A stretch of DNA of 9,411 bases from Collinsella sp. (GTDB lineage Bacteria; Actinomycetota; Coriobacteriia; Coriobacteriales; Coriobacteriaceae). The notes below the pieces were generated by a model. It did no database searches and was not told the origin of the DNA. It saw nothing but the letters and a program-made list of their open reading frames with translations. Below, piece by piece: positions 7,027 to 9,411 of this stretch. Every line of letters begins with the position of its first letter. Within the stretch, counting starts at the first letter, position 1. A program made the position numbers and the translations under genes. The stretch is taken from the NCBI GenBank assembly GCA_019414545.1, contig DXLV01000028.1:18509-27919 (forward strand), written 5' to 3'.

Positions 7027-8361
7027 ATGAGCACACAGACCGAGCCCAAGCTCGTCACGCAAATCGACTTCGCCCGCGCCGGGCAGATCACGCCGCAGAT
7101 GAAGGAAGTCGCCGAGCGCGAGCATCGCGACCCCGAGTACATCCGCGAGCGCGTGGCCGACGGCCGCATCGCCATTCCCGCCAACATCGTGCACATCAAA
7201 AAAGGCATGCGCGCCTTTGGTGTCGGCGAGGGCCTGTCTACTAAGGTCAACGTCAACCTGGGCATCTCGGGCGATAAAGCCGATGCCGCCGAGGAATGGA
7301 AGAAGGTCAAGATCGCCGAGGACTTTGGCGCCGACGCCATCATGGACCTTTCCAACTCGGGGAAGACGCGCCAGTTCCGCCAGCAGCTCATCGACGAGAC
7401 GCCGCTCATGGTGGGCACCGTCCCCATGTACGACGCCATCGGCTACATGGAAAAGCCGCTGGTCAAGCTTACCAAGGATGACCTGTTCGAGGTCGTGCGC
7501 GCGCACGCCGAGGACGGCGTGGACTTTATGACCATCCACTGCGGCATCAACAAGTCGGTCACCAAGACCTTTAAGGAGACCGGCCGCTTGATGAACATCG
7601 TGAGCCGCGGCGGCTCGCTGCTGTTTGGCTGGATGGAGGTCACCGGCAACGAAAACCCCTTCTACGAGTACTTTGACGAGCTGCTCGAGATCTGCCACGA
7701 GTACGACGTGACGATTTCGCTCGGCGACTCCTGCCGCCCGGGCTGCCTCTACGACTCCAACGACGCCACCGAGACCGCCGAGATGATCGAGCTGGGCAAG
7801 CTGTGCAAGCGCGCTTGGGCCGCCGGCGTCCAAGTCATGGTCGAGGGCCCGGGTCACATGGCGCTCGACGAGATCGCCGCCAACATGAAACTGCAGAAGC
7901 GCCTGTGCCACAACGCCCCGTTCTATGTGCTCGGGCCGCTGGTGACCGATATCGGCGTGGGTTACGACCACATCACCGCCGCCATCGGCGGCGCTATCTC
8001 CGCCAGCTCCGGCGCCGACTTCCTGTGCTACGTGACGCCGGCCGAGCACTTGTGCCTGCCCAACGCCCAAGACGTGCTCGATGGCCTCATGGCCACTAAG
8101 ATTGCCGCGCACGCCGCCGATATCGCCAAGAAGGTGCCGCACGCCCGCGACATGGACGACAAGATGGGCCAGGCACGCCGCAAGCTCGACTGGGACTCCA
8201 TGTGGAAGTGCGCGCTCGACCCGGTCACCGGCAAGAAGCGCTACGAGGAGTCCCCCGCCGCCACCGAGGGCACCTGCACCATGTGTGGCAAGATGTGCGC
8301 CGTCCGCACCGTCAACAAGGTGTTCGAGGGTACGACGATCGATCTCGGCATGGAGGACTAA
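7027..8361 (+). CDS. thiC: Phosphomethylpyrimidine synthase ThiC (short form)
   Basis: A 444-residue radical-SAM enzyme (EC 4.1.99.17) that rearranges aminoimidazole ribotide into HMP-phosphate, the pyrimidine precursor of thiamine. Recognisable blocks are TKVNVNLGIS (72-81), GADAIMDLSNSG (101-112), DFMTIHCGI (166-174), SRGGSLL (193-199), SLGDSCRPGC (231-240), VMVEGPGHMAL (270-280, His277), GPLVTDIGVGYDHITAAIGG (303-322, His315) and TPAEHLCLPN (337-346). The C-terminal cluster cysteines are 417, 420 and 424, spaced CX2CX3C instead of the CX2CX4C of the long E. coli enzyme. It lacks the N-terminal extension of the roughly 630-residue proteobacterial form. The start at 7027 is preferred over the in-frame ATG at 7003, because that one lies inside the riboswitch core and the SD sits between them. 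Confidence 0.97.
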   Translation: MSTQTEPKLVTQIDFARAGQITPQMKEVAEREHRDPEYIRERVADGRIAIPANIVHIKKGMRAFGVGEGLSTKVNVNLGISGDKADAAEEWKKVKIAEDFGADAIMDLSNSGKTRQFRQQLIDETPLMVGTVPMYDAIGYMEKPLVKLTKDDLFEVVRAHAEDGVDFMTIHCGINKSVTKTFKETGRLMNIVSRGGSLLFGWMEVTGNENPFYEYFDELLEICHEYDVTISLGDSCRPGCLYDSNDATETAEMIELGKLCKRAWAAGVQVMVEGPGHMALDEIAANMKLQKRLCHNAPFYVLGPLVTDIGVGYDHITAAIGGAISASSGADFLCYVTPAEHLCLPNAQDVLDGLMATKIAAHAADIAKKVPHARDMDDKMGQARRKLDWDSMWKCALDPVTGKKRYEESPAATEGTCTMCGKMCAVRTVNKVFEGTTIDLGMED

Positions 8362-8396
8362 CTCGTCACCGGAGCCACAATCAGTAACATGGTGTT

Positions 8397-8434
8397 CGTC
8401 AATTGTTGACGTGTGAACATTTGCTCACATTTGC
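8397..8434. promoter_or_regulatory. Abutting dyads and direct repeats between thiC and thiD
   Basis: CGTCAA (8397-8402) and TTGACG (8406-8411) form a perfect inverted repeat around TTG. It is directly followed by TGTGA (8412-8416) and TCACA (8425-8429) with eight bases between. ACATTTGC occurs twice, at 8417-8424 and 8427-8434, exactly ten bases apart and so on the same helix face. This looks like a protein-binding region upstream of thiD, but the regulator is unknown and chance is not excluded. Confidence 0.35.
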
Positions 8435-8452
8435 GTAAAGACTGCATCGCCC

Positions 8453-8488
8453 GCCCGGGTTCGACATAGAGTCGGCCCGGGCATCTTT
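8453..8488 (+). terminator. Possible thiC terminator hairpin
   Basis: GCCCGGG (8453-8459) pairs with CCCGGGC (8476-8482). An inner CGAC (8462-8465) pairs with GTCG (8471-8474) around a five-base loop. ATCTTT follows the stem. The T-tract is short and runs into the TATAAT of the presumed thiD promoter, so terminator and promoter overlap. Confidence 0.5.
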
Positions 8489-8493
8489 ATAAT
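8488..8493 (+). promoter_or_regulatory. Probable -10 element of the thiD promoter
   Basis: A perfect TATAAT, 46 bases before the thiD start. No good -35 is found at 16-18 bases. TCGACA (8461-8466), a five-of-six match to TTGACA, lies 21 bases upstream, which is too far for normal spacing. Confidence 0.55.
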
Positions 8494-8539
8494 GCTGGCT
8501 TAAAGACCCATTTGATTCCGACCGAACAAGGGAGCAAAC

Positions 8540-9370
8540 ATGGATCGCAGTAAGGTACCTGCCGTCCTGTCCATCGCAGGATCCGATTCCAGCGGTGGCG
8601 CCGGCATTCAGGCCGACATCAAGACCATCACGGCGCACCGTCTGTATGCCGAGACGGCCATCACCGCCATCACCGCACAAAACACGCTCGGTGTCACCGC
8701 CGTGCAGAATATCTCCCCTGATATCGTCGCTGCGCAGATCGACGCCGTATTTGACGATATCCGCCCAAGCGCCGTCAAGATCGGCATGGTTTCCTCTGCC
8801 GAGATTATCGAGGTTATCGCCGACCGCCTGAGCGCCTGGAACGCGACAAACGTGGTAGTCGACCCCGTCATGGTAGCCACCTCGGGCGCACGGCTGATTG
8901 CCGAAGATGCCGCCGAGGCGCTCACCCGCCGCCTGTTCCCGCTGGCGACGGTTATCACGCCCAATATTCCCGAGGCCATGGCCCTGCTCGACTACGAGGT
9001 CGACTCCGAGCGCACGCAGCAAAATGCTGCCATGCTCCTCGCCTGCCGCTTTGGCTGCGCATCCCTCGTTAAGGGTGGGCATCTTGTCAACGAGGCCAAC
9101 GATGTATTGGCCGAACCCGCGCCACTCGATGACGAGGGCAACCATCTGGGCGATCCGCTCACCACGTGGTTCCGCCACAAGCGCATCGAGACCGACAACA
9201 CACACGGCACCGGCTGCACGCTTTCGTCCGCCATCGCCTGCGCGCTGGCTCAGGGCATGGATCTTGCCGACGCCGTCAACGCCGGCAAGGCCTACCTAAC
9301 GGGCGCTCTCGCCGCCGGCTTTGACATGGGCAAAGGCTCTGGCCCCGTCAACCACATGTGGCAGTACTGA
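8540..9370 (+). CDS. thiD: Hydroxymethylpyrimidine / phosphomethylpyrimidine kinase
   Basis: A 276-residue ribokinase-fold enzyme that phosphorylates HMP and HMP-phosphate to HMP-diphosphate, the pyrimidine unit coupled to the thiazole in thiamine synthesis. Signatures are SIAGSDSSGGAGIQADIKT (11-29, substrate site), KIGMVSS (80-86), VVVDPVMVATSG (105-116), ITPNIPEA (139-146), LVKGGH (176-181) and the anion-hole motif THGTGCTLSSAIA (221-233) with catalytic-region Cys226. It is a standalone ThiD with no ThiE fusion, of usual length. The start is supported by AAGGGAG at 8528-8534 with a five-base spacer. It follows thiC on the same strand after 178 bases holding a hairpin and a TATAAT box, so it may be transcribed separately and escape the riboswitch. 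Confidence 0.97.
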   Translation: MDRSKVPAVLSIAGSDSSGGAGIQADIKTITAHRLYAETAITAITAQNTLGVTAVQNISPDIVAAQIDAVFDDIRPSAVKIGMVSSAEIIEVIADRLSAWNATNVVVDPVMVATSGARLIAEDAAEALTRRLFPLATVITPNIPEAMALLDYEVDSERTQQNAAMLLACRFGCASLVKGGHLVNEANDVLAEPAPLDDEGNHLGDPLTTWFRHKRIETDNTHGTGCTLSSAIACALAQGMDLADAVNAGKAYLTGALAAGFDMGKGSGPVNHMWQY

Positions 9371-9411
9371 GACAGTTTGCCGCAGCTCGCTATTGATGCT
9401 GACCAACAGGC

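Noticed and set aside
6340..8142. A 600-codon open frame on the - strand running from the membrane-protein gene through thiC
   Set aside because: Only the last 171 codons have an RBS and a plausible protein. The rest is antisense to thiC, His/Val/Gly-rich as expected for the shadow of a GC-biased gene, and crosses the riboswitch.
8412..8429. TGTGA...TCACA read as a CRP (cAMP receptor) site
   Set aside because: The spacer is eight bases, while the CRP site needs six, and nothing in the window suggests CRP control. It is kept only as an unexplained dyad.

Overview
This is a GC-rich window of bacterial chromosome carrying six protein genes, almost all housekeeping or metabolic. The closest impression is a Gram-positive anaerobe of the Coriobacteriia type (Collinsella-like). 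That rests on the GC-biased third positions, a short 444-residue ThiC of the kind found in anaerobes, a DNA polymerase I whose proofreading domain has lost its catalytic residues, and an M18 aminopeptidase. The placement is inference from gene character, not from a search. I see no mobile-element genes, no CRISPR array, no rRNA or tRNA and no phage genes.

Layout. Bases 1-798 hold the 3' part of a Cof-type HAD phosphatase gene (+). Its 276-base convergent gap with polA holds a 129-bp nested palindrome (810-938) and a strong intrinsic terminator (1007-1047). polA (-) fills 1075-3822. A divergent 166-base gap leads to an M18 aminopeptidase (+, 3989-5386). Then comes a 16-bp inverted repeat with a T-tract (5400-5474) and yaaA (+, 5490-6299). 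A small single-pass membrane protein of unknown function (-, 6340-6855) converges on yaaA and diverges from the thiamine genes. The thiamine region has a TPP riboswitch (6928-7022), thiC (7027-8361), a 178-base regulatory gap and thiD (8540-9370). The last 41 bases hold no recognised feature.

How the genes work together. thiC and thiD are consecutive steps of the pyrimidine branch of thiamine synthesis. ThiC makes HMP-phosphate from AIR and ThiD phosphorylates it to HMP-diphosphate. The riboswitch closes the loop: its conserved 3' end is itself the thiC ribosome binding site, so TPP binding should block translation directly. thiD appears to have its own promoter (a perfect TATAAT) just behind a hairpin that may end thiC transcription. 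The other genes share no evident pathway.

The genes are ordinary; the less explained material is between them. The most notable items are the 129-bp nested palindrome, the inverted repeat before yaaA, the abutting dyads and 10-bp-spaced direct repeats between thiC and thiD, and the divergent membrane-protein gene beside the TPP riboswitch. I found no convincing new multi-gene system.
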